A program made the translations under genes and the position numbers. A stretch of DNA of 20,426 nucleotides, taken from the NCBI GenBank assembly GCA_023375785.1, contig SZWC01001175.1:290698-311123 (forward strand). The letters run 5' to 3'. Under the pieces are notes generated by a model. That model saw only the letters and a program-made list of their open reading frames with translations, did not search any database and was not told where the DNA came from. Positions 1-7,661 of the stretch are shown here, piece by piece; position 1 is the first letter of the stretch, and the number at the start of each line of letters is the position of its first letter. This DNA is from Penium margaritaceum. Its lineage: Eukaryota; Streptophyta; Zygnematophyceae; Desmidiales; Peniaceae.

Positions 1-848
1 TCATCTGGATGAAGGCCCTGTGCGGTGGTGTGCTTAACCATGTCCTCAATCAGGTCAGTGTGGATGTGCGCCAAGCGGCGGTGCAACAGTTCAGTGTGCT
101 TTGCATCAGTTGCCGTCACAACAAGTGCTTGTGGGTGGCGTGAGTGCGTAGGAACGAGAGGGAAGAGTGTGAGACGGTAAAGCATGTCAGCATGTAGCGG
201 CCCGTCAACCAGCATGGCACCATTCACATCAAAAAGCGTGCATCGTTGCTTTTGCATGACTGTGGACACGCTGGCTTGACGATCAAGCTGACCCCCAGAC
301 AGCAAATTCACTTTGAGTTTTGGTACATACAATACACCAGTCAACCAGATCACCCCTCCTGGTGCCTGAAGTGCCACAGTTCCCACACCATCCATAGCTA
401 GGACTTCCCCTGACCCGGTCTTCACCCCTTCCACATCATGCACAGCATACAACGACGCAAAAGGCTGGCGGTGCGGCGACATGTGGTGCGAGGCAGCAGT
501 GTCATACAACCATTCGTGCATGGGAAGTGTGTGTGAGGTGGTGACGTGAGTATGACCGAGACACTGACCTGGCGGCTGCTGAGTGGCTGTAGGCTCTGGC
601 GGCTGAAGCCCCATAGGTGCAGTCCAGCCGACTGGTGGTGCTGCCACGGGCTGCTGCGCCTCGGCCATTGCTGCGTAGACACGCTGTGCCCACTCTGGTG
701 CAGGGACTGGGACGGTCGAGTTGGGCGGCACATAATAGGACCCCTGGTACATGGGTGGAGGCCCCTGCTCCACTGAGAATGGTGCTGGGAACTGCTGTGA
801 GGGTAGGCCAAAGGTGGCTGCACCAAAGGGAAATGGTGCACGTGCCCC
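1..848 (-). CDS. pol: Copia pol, N-terminal part: gag-protease linker, aspartic protease, GAG-pre-integrase start (partial)
   Basis: A minus-strand frame offset from gag is open without a stop from about 848 to the left edge. It begins with a Pro/Gln/Ala-rich linker. It then has WLYDTAASHHMS near 514-479, whose DTAAS is the copia form of the retroviral aspartic protease active site D-S/T-G/A-A. A protease body with LYVPKLKVNLLSGGQL follows, which is the conserved 'vLyVPkl..NLlSv' block. Near 80-60 LLHRRLAHIHTDLIE matches the GAG-pre-integrase motif (WHrRLGH). The window ends there, so the zinc-binding HHCC and DDE integrase domains are not visible. The polyprotein would mature into separate enzymes by its own protease. 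The frame joins gag only through a +1 shift at the G9 run. That could be an inactivating indel, a sequencing error in a homopolymer, or less likely programmed frameshifting. No start codon of its own is needed. Confidence 0.9.
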
Positions 849-930
849 CCCCCGGCGCATGTGTCGGCCAGGCAGGCTGGTGGAGCTGCTGTCGAGGCTG
901 GGGACACAGATGCGGCAGAAAAGGCTGCTG

Positions 931-963
<33 letters not shown>

Positions 964-1947
964 AGGAGAAGGTGTCATAATGCGCTGGAGCTCGGGGCAC
1001 GCCCGCCAGTAGTGCCCCTCCTGTCCATAGTAGTTGCACGTGCGCCCTCCTGCGCCTCGTCCACGACCGCACCCTCCTCCTGACTGTACACCACGACCTC
1101 CTCTGCCGCCTCCCCCACTCCGACCTCCTGTGTATCCTAACCCAGAGCGCTCTGCAGAGGCGGCCTGGTGCACAAAGGCACTCGCTGCTGGCGCTTCTGC
1201 CTCTCGGGCCTCACCACGGAGGATGTCCTCGTAGTGGCGAAGCTCCTCAAACACCTCTGCCAAGTCTGTGCTTTCGATGTCTGTAACTCGCAGTCGCCGC
1301 AGTAGGTTGCGGCGGAACTCTCTGTACGGCTCTCCCAGGTGGAGAAGTACTGGATCCAACCACTCCAGAATGGAACATGGAGCGCCCAACCCTAGAATCC
1401 GACAGCGGATGTCCATGGCTGCGTCCCAGTAGTCAGCTATGGGCGCTCCTGGCTTGGGATAGAGTTGGCGCAGCCTGTCGCGGAGTGAGATGACGAGCGC
1501 CATGCCTCTCTCTTCATGGCGGGTGGCAAGGTGTTGCCACGCCTCGTGTGGTCGTGGAGCACCGATGCGCGGATTAGTTGGGTCCTCCCCTTTGCCACCA
1601 AAGCGCAGGTGGCGTATTGCGTACGCCTGCTCGTCAGGGAGGGCCCGTACGAGGGCGTTGAAGGCGCGTAGGAGAACACGCTCGTCAGCGTCGTCGGTTG
1701 GTGGGGTGAGATATAGCTCTTCTAAGCCGTGTTCCGCCGCCCAGGCAAGGAAGATGTCCTTCCAGGCCAAAAAATCACGGGCACCTAGCGGGGGAGGGAT
1801 CAATTCCTTTTGGGACATGACTTTCGTGAGATCCTCCCACGTCACGGTGCCGGATGTGGCGGCCGCTTGATGTGCCGGTTGGCTTCCGGCATGTTGACTG
1901 GCGCCGGGGCCGGAGTTGCCTTCCGGCGCGGAGCCCGCGGCACTCAT
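502..1947 (-). CDS. gag: Copia gag polyprotein (UBN2/retrotran_gag-like) with zinc knuckle
   Basis: This is a 481-codon ORF starting at a true ATG (1947) after an LTR, primer site and leader. Residues from about 45 to 250 look like a copia gag core: an alpha-helical region with W and L repeats (for example DFLAWKDIFLAW and YPKPGAPIADYWDAAMDI). A Gly/Arg-rich stretch follows, then a CCHC-type knuckle reading CNYYGQEGHYWRAC near residue 305, in which the second zinc-binding Cys is Tyr. Next comes a run of ten Gln encoded by a pure CAG tract. The authentic product probably leaves this frame at a run of nine G (plus-strand C at 845-853): beyond it the protease frame is open and Pro/Gln-rich like other gag-protease linkers, whereas this frame becomes Cys/Ser-rich and ends at 502. 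Codons below about 845 in this frame are therefore probably not native. Confidence 0.88.
934..963. repeat. (CTG)10 trinucleotide microsatellite inside gag
   Basis: Ten perfect CTG units on the plus strand encode ten Gln (CAG) on the minus strand just downstream of the zinc knuckle. Flanking Gln and His codons extend the low-complexity region. Such runs change length by slippage. Confidence 0.97.
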
Positions 1948-2349
1948 GATGGGTGCCAGGTTCTCTTCGTCGCGTTTTTAGCTTGGAGCGACAAGGGAAG
2001 GTGTGCTAGCGGTTCACTCCCGCACTCTAGCCTGCACCCCTTCTTGTGTGGGGACCTCTACACGCTGCTGTTGCTTCGTTTCTGTGCCAGGGTCGCCCCG
2101 GTGCTCTCCCCGTCCGTGGACGTGGGGGTAGATGAGGTGCCTCGGCGGACCTCGTCCCCTTGAGTCACCCTCGCGCGCCTCTCCGGCTGCCCTACGACCC
2201 TACACGGCCCTGGCAGCCCCTCGCGCTTCACTTCGGCGGCTCGGATCTGCTCCAACGGCGTCGCAGGCCGCCGCGGACTTCCGACGCCCCTCACACGGCC
2301 GCCACGTAATTCTGTGTTTTCCTCACACTGCGGAATACTTCAGCCCGCG
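1948..2349 (-). other. Copia element leader (untranslated) between primer site and gag
   Basis: About 400 bases separate the primer binding site from the gag ATG. The stretch is GC-rich and has short ORFs on both strands (for example 78 codons at 2058-2294 minus), none with recognisable domains. The position fits a 5' leader with packaging signals, but no specific motif was identified. Confidence 0.6.
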
Positions 2350-2367
2350 AACCTGGCTCTGATGCCA
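2350..2367 (-). other. Primer binding site, initiator tRNA-Met type
   Basis: The minus strand reads TGGCATCAGAGCCAGGTT. The usual plant copia primer site is TGGTATCAGAGCCAGGTT, complementary to the 3' end of initiator tRNA-Met, so 17 of 18 positions match and the fourth base differs (T to C). It sits directly inside the proposed LTR and about 400 bases upstream of the gag ATG. The element's orientation and identity rest partly on this site. Confidence 0.88.
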
Positions 2368-2941
2368 TAAGAGGAACCGTGCGATTCAAACGGGACCGGA
2401 ATCACCTCGAATGGTTAAGTGTGGACCAAGTTAGGGTTGGGCAAAGGAGGGCGTCCATGGCGTCCCTCTAGTCACCTAGCTCATCGACGTGTAAGAGTTC
2501 CTACGGGTGAGTCTCTCTAATCGAGCTCACCCAGCGGCCAGCGAGCGAAGCTCGCTGGCTCGCTCTCAAAGCTCGAGGGCAAAAAGCCCTCTCGAGCCCC
2601 AAAACCGAAAACAGCCACAACCTGAGTTTGTACCTAAACTAGGGCAGACAAAGGTATCATCAGCTAGCTAAGAGGACTAAACTAGGTCTGTGAACGTAAA
2701 TCAGAGCAATGGAATGAATCAAGCATGTGGGCCATAAATCTAGCTTTTGGCTCCCACGATTGGCATGGGCTATGCTGAGGAGAGGGAGACGAGCACGTGG
2801 GTGAAACAGAGGAAGGTGTGCAGTGCCAGCCCACTTGTGGCGCGTGCGCTCACTGTGCGTCGCCTCCGCTCTCTGTATCAGCATGCCCTACACACTCATG
2901 ACCACCACAGAGGGAAATATATACACGGGAGAGAATTAACA
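2368..2941 (-). repeat. Putative 5' LTR of the copia element
   Basis: The inner end is set by the primer binding site, which starts at 2367 on the minus strand. The outer end is proposed at 2941, where the minus strand reads TGTTAATTC immediately after sequence still coding for the MULE zinc-knuckle tail. A TATA-like TATATATTT lies on the minus strand at 2915-2923, only about 18 bases inside that edge, so U3 would be unusually short; either the edge is wrong or U3 is truncated. The inner end lacks a clean CA next to the primer site (the minus strand reads CTCTTA then TGG). Two strong hairpins lie near the middle (2537-2559 and 2571-2597). The second LTR is outside the window, so the repeat cannot be verified here. 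Confidence 0.5.
2537..2559. other. Perfect 10-bp-arm inverted repeat in the LTR
   Basis: The arms GCCAGCGAGC and GCTCGCTGGC are perfect reverse complements separated by GAA. A second hairpin follows at 2571-2597 (GCTCGAGGGC, five A, GCCCTCTCGAGC) with a two-base bulge. Both would lie in the transcribed part of the LTR if the TATA-like motif at 2915-2923 is used. The role is unknown; a structured leader or a 3'-end signal are possibilities. Confidence 0.8.
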
Positions 2942-4207
2942 AGTGTTGCTGCTCTTTCGTGAAGCCGAGGTGCAGCAGGTTTGGGACACCTCTTCCTTGT
3001 GTGACCCTTACGGCCACACTTTGGGCGGATGAAGTTTTGTTTACGGAGCAGCGCACGCTCCATGCGGGCACTCCTGGGACGACCACGGCCCCGTTGCGGA
3101 CCTGGTTGTCCCCAGCCAGACGGTGCAGGTTGATAGAGTCCAGAGGCAGAGAGTGACGGCATGGGATTGCCGTACGTGAGGCTCCAGTACCTCACTGTCT
3201 GTCCACGGCTCACGTGCTCAGTCGGGTCTTCATCCACCTCTATCATGAGGGAATAGGCATGCTGGCATGGCTGGCCGAACTCGCGCCACCGACGACACTT
3301 ACAACTCCCATGGTGCGATCCAAGTGTCGGCGGGCGTTCGTTGGACCACGAACCGTTGCCGTGGACGGCCCCTCCATGATGACATCGTAGTCGCGTGCAA
3401 CTGCAGAACTGTGAAGCAGGCGTTTCGTGGGAGCCGAGGCAAAAGTCTCGTTGCAGTTGGCTATCTACTCGCGGCGTTGTGCCATGATGCCCTGCACAAA
3501 GTAGTACACTTGCAGGAAGCAGTGGAAGGGGTAGAGCTTGCGGAGGGACTTCAGACAGGTGTTGAGCGACTCTGAAGCATTGCTAGTGATGTGCTCCTCC
3601 TAGGAACAGGGCACATGTATGACGTCCACTTCTGTAGAGGTATGCCACCCTGCCCGTCTCGTCCTAGGATGAGGTAGTTCGCTGCACGTTCGCTGACTGC
3701 CCGGAGGTGACGCGACGCTCGGTGAAACTGCTCGTGGATTAGTGCATATGCGCCCTTCCAGGCCCAGTAGGCCGTCTTCTTGCCGAACTTCTCCTGGATG
3801 TTTCGCCGCAGATGCCAGGCACAATAAGTGTGGATAGCACCAAGCAAGTGTCTTACCAGAGCCTTCGCCACGCCAGCTTCTATGTCTGACACAATGACTG
3901 TACCTGCAGAACATGCTGTGGGATAAGCTCGTGCCAAATTCTCACAGATTCACATCCACGTTTCCTTGTTCTCACTAGACACCAATGCCCAGGCCATGGG
4001 GCATGCATGGTCGTTCGCGTCAAAAAAATGTGCGATCAGCATCACTTGCTTGTGGCCGTTCTTCAGGAAGGCGCCATCCATTGTCATGATCCTCCTTGAG
4101 AAGTCCGAGCCAAGGTGGGTGGTCCCAGGCGCAACAAACACCCACTTGAACTTGTTATGTGCATCCATCTCCGCCACTGCATGCGTTGCCGGATCAACGC
4201 GTTTCAG

Positions 4208-4298
4208 CTGCACGCCCACATAAGTACTTTGTCAAACTTTGAAACAGGGAAGGAAGAACACATGTGAACAGCAATGCGAGACCGACGGCGGAACATAC
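4208..4298 (-). other. Intron 2 of the MULE transposase (91 bp)
   Basis: The donor CATGAG|GTATGT and acceptor GCGTGCAG|CTG are both phase 0. Removing the 91 bases joins FPALCHE directly to LKRVDPATHA, matching the MULE pattern 'lLPalc.eIkranPgs.a'. Read through, the region would insert unrelated Cys/Leu-rich residues and hit a stop, so splicing is the better explanation. Confidence 0.82.
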
Positions 4299-4818
4299 CT
4301 CATGACACAGCGCTGGAAACATAGTCCACGATTTTGCCTGAGCGCCCATGAGTTGGGCCAGTGATCTTGCACGATAGAGCGTACAGTTGGCCACCTGAAT
4401 CCCCGCAACTTCCTTGATGATGGCTCTCAGTGTGGCCTAAGGTGTTCTCGGATCCACGCCATTTGCGACGATATGTGCCGTGCAATCCACCTGGTGGTTC
4501 GGGCGGGGCTCCCACGGCCAATAGTTGGCGTGCAGCTGTGGCCTTCTGTGACATGTGACAGTTTGACCGTCCCCAGCTTCGAAGATACAACCGCGCGTAC
4601 GTTCCACGTGCAGCCACGTCTCACAGCCTCCACGTAGCGTACATCGACCCGTCCAGGTTCGTTGCGCACCCACTGAAGCCCGAAGTGGTTTGCTATCGTG
4701 TGGTCCTCGATTGCCGCCCTGCAGGCAGCCATGTTGCGGAACTTTTTGTCCTCCACGAGCTGGTCACCTTCTGCCTTTCTTTTCTTGGTCATGCCGTCGG
4801 GGAAGCTGTCTAACGTAC

Positions 4819-5018
4819 CTGCAAAAGGACAGGACAGATAGTTCGCAAAGCATTCACTTCATGTGTACGCGGATTGGAAACTATGGAAAAACACCCAAGT
4901 AGGAAACGACATACGGCAACATCTGCGTAACCAAGTATGAAGACCGCACATTGACTAGAGCGGACATGCGAGGCCACATGACGTACAAAGAAGCAAAAAA
5001 ACAGGAGACACATATTAC
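4819..5018 (-). other. Intron 1 of the MULE transposase (200 bp)
   Basis: The minus strand shows CCACTG|GTAATA at the donor and TTTTGCAG|GTACG at the acceptor. Joining them is phase-consistent: one base before plus two after make a Gly codon. This links the acidic first exon to a continuous frame leading into the MuDR DNA-binding domain. The intron itself contains stops. Confidence 0.72.
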
Positions 5019-5317
5019 CAGTGGAGCCACTAGGACAGAGAACACGGTGCCTTGCCCACGACTGTGTGTAAGGTGGAGCCTCGGTCTGGTCCGAGGAGCG
5101 TGGCTCAATCCGAAACAACCGCATCTTCTCCGTAGCTTCATCTTCCAACCGTCTTTCCTAGTCATCATAGTCCCGATCTCTGTTCAGCCATAAGAAGAGT
5201 TCTTCTTCGGCACCTCGTTCACGGTTGAAAACGTGGTGTGCCGGACTCTGAGGCTGAGCTGGAACCAGCGCAGGAATAACTCCATGCTCGGGAGGTGGAT
5301 AGGCGCGTTGCTGAGGT

Positions 5318-5652
5318 GGTGGTGTAGCGGGTCGTGCAGCTGGTAGTGCAGCGGGACGTGCAACGTGTGGTGCAGCGGGTGGTGCAGTCGGTGGTGCAGC
5401 GGGACGTCCACTGGGTGGTGCAGCCGGTGGTGCAACGGGACGTCCAGCAGGTGGTGCAGCGAGTCATGTAGCGGGTCGTGCAGCGTGTGGTGCAGCGGGT
5501 CGTACAGCACGTGGTGCCACGGGGTGTGCAGTCGGTGATGCAGGGAGTCATGCAGCGGGTGCCGCAACGGGTCGTGCAGCGGCTGGTGCCGCAGTTCGTC
5601 CAGCGCGTGGTGCCGCAGGTCATGCAGCGGGTGGTGCAGCGGGCGTCGGCTT
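5318..5652. repeat. Degenerate 12-bp minisatellite coding the Ala/Pro-rich MULE N-terminus
   Basis: The plus strand consists of roughly 28 tandem 12-base units close to GTGGTGCAGCGG, with variants such as GTCGTGCAGCGG and GTGGTGCCGCAG. Because 12 is a multiple of three, every frame gives a tetrapeptide repeat. On the minus strand these are AAPP/AARP (the frame that continues into the transposase), PLHH/PLHD and RCTT; the plus strand gives VVQR or GGAA. Long ORFs in the other frames here are by-products of the repeat. Confidence 0.88.
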
Positions 5653-6136
5653 GGCGGGTAGTGCAGCTGGCAGCGCCACAATCACGCCAGTGGAGCGCCA
5701 CCCCGCCGCTGTTGGTGGGTTCGGCCGTCCAAGGTTGCATCGCTTTGGGTCTGAAGGACGAGACAGAGTTGTCGTGCCTGTTGCCGGCGAGGCCACATGA
5801 CGCGGAGGTAGCGCCCGTGGCACGCGAAACTGAGACGCCACGGGCAAGCCACCTTAGCCAACGGAGACTGTCCGTCCTCGTGTAAGTGGGCCTAGTGCAT
5901 GTGAGAGCGCGGCAGTTGTAAGACGCAGTGCTTCGGCACATGAGAGGGGTGGGCGAGTGGGCGGCCTTGTGGAATCTCTACGCACCGGTCGGGCGGAGGC
6001 AGGAACCTCCGCCCTCTGGGCACTGCCCCGGGTCTGAGGCGCCATTGCGCCAAGAATGGGTACATTGGCATTTTCGAAACACAATATATTCCTCACGTAC
6101 CCTGCAATTCGACTCACCTCGCTTGATCAAGAGAGA

Positions 6137-6155
6137 GAGCGTCATGTTGACGCTC
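6137..6155. other. Perfect 8-bp-arm palindrome with TGACG cores
   Basis: GAGCGTCA and TGACGCTC are perfect reverse complements around TGT. The TGACG core resembles bZIP/as-1 binding sites, but one short palindrome in noncoding DNA can arise by chance. Confidence 0.6.
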
Positions 6156-6224
6156 CACCGCGAACGCACCAATCCCCGGCATCGTCGCGGCTCTGCTCCG
6201 GAGAAGCCGAAATGAAACGAACAC

Positions 6225-6250
6225 GGGAGGGGAGGGGGGGGAGGGGGGGG
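6225..6250 (+). other. G-rich tract with G-quadruplex potential
   Basis: Four G runs of 3, 4, 8 and 8 bases are separated by single A residues (GGGAGGGGA then G8 A G8). This satisfies the usual four-run, short-loop pattern for an intramolecular G-quadruplex on the plus strand. It lies in a gene-free stretch with no clear promoter next to it. Confidence 0.85.
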
Positions 6251-6724
6251 TGAACGGTTGCTACCCACCGTCCATGCTCACGCTGAAGCTGACTTCCGCC
6301 AACGCATGTCAGGGACCATTACAACGTACATGGACAGGTTGGAGCGCCTCCATTTGCGCACATGCAGGTTCAGGAGCGAGGCTGGCATCTGCGCATGCAG
6401 GACGTATTGTTTACGTGTGTACGTAATGTCAGCATGGCATACAAGAAGCATCCTCGAAGCCACCAGAAGAGCTCCAGTGGCTTTTCTTAAGGAAAAGCAA
6501 ATACCCCTTCCGTTCGTGATCGAGCGGATCGTCGAACCAATTATCTCTATATATATGTGAACACATTTAGAGTCCTATGCAAGGGCACGCATCGTCTCAT
6601 TGTACGGACTCCGGAAACGAAATGCGAAAATCGAGTTCACACGAGAAAAAGTAACAACGTGCCCAAGGTGCAACACATATGACGCAAGTACCGGTAGTCC
6701 TTGATAAGTGAAAGTACCATGGGT

Positions 6725-6814
6725 GGATGGTTGCTTTCCTGGAGAACGACGGTTGGATGGATGCTTTTCTTCCAAACAATGGGCGGATCGTTACTTTTCT
6801 TACAAACGACGGGC
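6725..6814. repeat. 30-bp tandem repeat, three units plus a partial
   Basis: Units begin at 6725, 6755 and 6785 with GGATGG/GGATCG. They share a pattern of a TTGCTTTCCT-like block, then AAACGAC and a GGGC/GGTT end; a partial fourth unit starts at 6815. On the minus strand the units read as a 10-residue repeat (RPSFVRKVTI, RPLFGRKASI, QPSFSRKATI) within a 79-codon ORF. The coding appearance is probably a consequence of the 30-base period, not a real gene. Confidence 0.85.
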
Positions 6815-7661
6815 GGATGAGGGTCACACTTCGCATTGTATGGGTATCTGAGATTTCACCCTCTTTTCACCCATTGTTATCCATCATTTCCACATTGATG
6901 AAGGCCTCCAATGCAATGGAACGTGCAGACATTACATTTCGGGCACTTTTGTATTTCTCCACATGGTCAATCCTGAGGTGATCTTTCCAAAATGGGTTTT
7001 ATATCACAGTGGAAATCCCAACTGGAACTTACTGTCATCTTCTCATGCGTGCACTGCAGTCTCATATTTGTGATTTTACATGGATATACATTTCATGTCC
7101 CTTGAGAACCAGAAATGCTCCAAGCAGTCACCAGGTTGAGCCCTGCATTCCCGATGTTATCCTTCCAGATTGGTGAGTGGCTACAACAAAGGAATTGCCA
7201 GTACTGGGCTTGCTCCGTGTACAACCAACTTGCACCCACACAGGGGCCCCCACTGGGCTCCCCTCTCTTCCATGCCACACATTTACTACAAATCACATCA
7301 CAGGACGCACCACATTGCCAGGAAAAACATAGAAAGTACAATGGCAGAACAGCTTCATTTAGTCTTCCTTTCTCCAACAGTTAAGGCCAGAGGCGTCGCG
7401 GCAGAAAACTTCCCCTGTAGTCAGTGCCCTACAATAGAGTGTGCAGACATCACACCTCCTGCTACTCATTTTCATCCAGTTGACAACTGGAAAAAAAGGA
7501 TTTCTACAATCCTGAGAAGAAGTGACTCAGATTGGGTCACCCTCGTCACAGGTGCCAGAGAGGCAAATAGAACACCTCACTTGAAAACTCCGCCACCCGT
7601 GGCAGTCCCCTGCTTGCTGGTGGGGACCTGCTTCACGCCCACCAGAAACTTGTCAGGGCAT

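Larger units (their letters stand above)
1..2941 (-). mobile_element. Ty1/copia-type LTR retrotransposon, 5' part only
   Basis: Reading on the minus strand the order is putative LTR (about 2941-2368), primer binding site (2367-2350), a leader of about 400 bases, gag from the ATG at 1947, then protease and the start of the GAG-pre-integrase region, running off the left edge. This gag-protease order with a tRNA-iMet primer site is typical of plant copia elements. Integrase, reverse transcriptase/RNase H and the 3' LTR are not in the window. A single-base frame change at 845-853 and a damaged zinc knuckle suggest this copy is not autonomous. Its outer edge abuts the 3' end of a MULE transposase gene, which suggests insertion into it. 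The outer boundary is placed where the minus strand reads TGTTAATTC, a common copia LTR start, but without the other LTR it is not proven. Confidence 0.85.
2942..5853 (-). pseudogene. MuDR/MULE-family transposase, decayed, two introns
   Basis: Minus-strand blocks give a MULE transposase in the expected order. The first exon (about 5853-5019) is Ala/Pro-rich, with a minisatellite followed by an acidic stretch (GAEEELFLWLNRDRDYDD). Exon 2 (4818-4299) carries the MuDR DNA-binding domain (FRNMAACRAAIEDHTIANHF, RRGCTWNVRA, EGHSCTPT). Exon 3 (from 4207) has the core: FKWVFVAPG, MTMDGAFLKNGHKQVML with the first Asp, ANDHACPMAWALVSSENKETW, then VIVSDIEAGVAKAL with the second Asp, and YCAWHLRRNIQEKFG. 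A SWIM finger (SCKCRRWREFGQPCQHAYSLM pattern, C-x-C-x9-C-x-H, near 3306-3246) and a CCHC knuckle (KCGRKGHTRKRC) end it. Breaks are three TGA codons in the repeat, TAG near 5160, frame changes near 4440, 3597 and 3306, TGA at 3950-3952 and TAG at 3465-3467. The 3' end meets the copia LTR. Start codon and terminal inverted repeats were not identified. Confidence 0.88.
5854..7661. other. Intergenic stretch without a recognised gene
   Basis: Between the MULE remnant and the universal stress protein stop codon I see only short ORFs with no recognisable domain. The left part may still contain the 5' untranslated region and a terminal inverted repeat of the MULE, but no partner repeat is available to confirm it. 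It contains a palindrome (6137-6155), a G-rich tract (6225-6250), a 30-bp tandem repeat (6725-6814) and an inverted repeat at 7475-7491. The right end should hold the 3' untranslated region of the stress protein gene. Confidence 0.6.

Noticed and set aside
422-1072. 216-codon minus-strand ORF overlapping gag, with a poly-Ala run
   Set aside because: It is a third-frame shadow of the CAG tract and gag/pol region. The true frames are identified by the gag core and by the DTAAS protease motif.
546-1870. Several plus-strand ORFs opposite gag
   Set aside because: They are antisense shadows of a GC-rich coding region with no recognisable domains.
5184-5941. Minus-strand ORFs rich in PLHH/PLHD and RCTT, and a plus-strand VVQR ORF
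   Set aside because: They arise from the 12-bp minisatellite, which keeps all frames open. Only the AAPP frame continues into the transposase.
7475-7491. Inverted repeat TCCAGTTG-A-CAACTGGA followed by A-rich sequence as a terminator
   Set aside because: The window is eukaryotic, and the run of T lies on the wrong side for a hairpin terminator on the gene's strand; it is probably chance.
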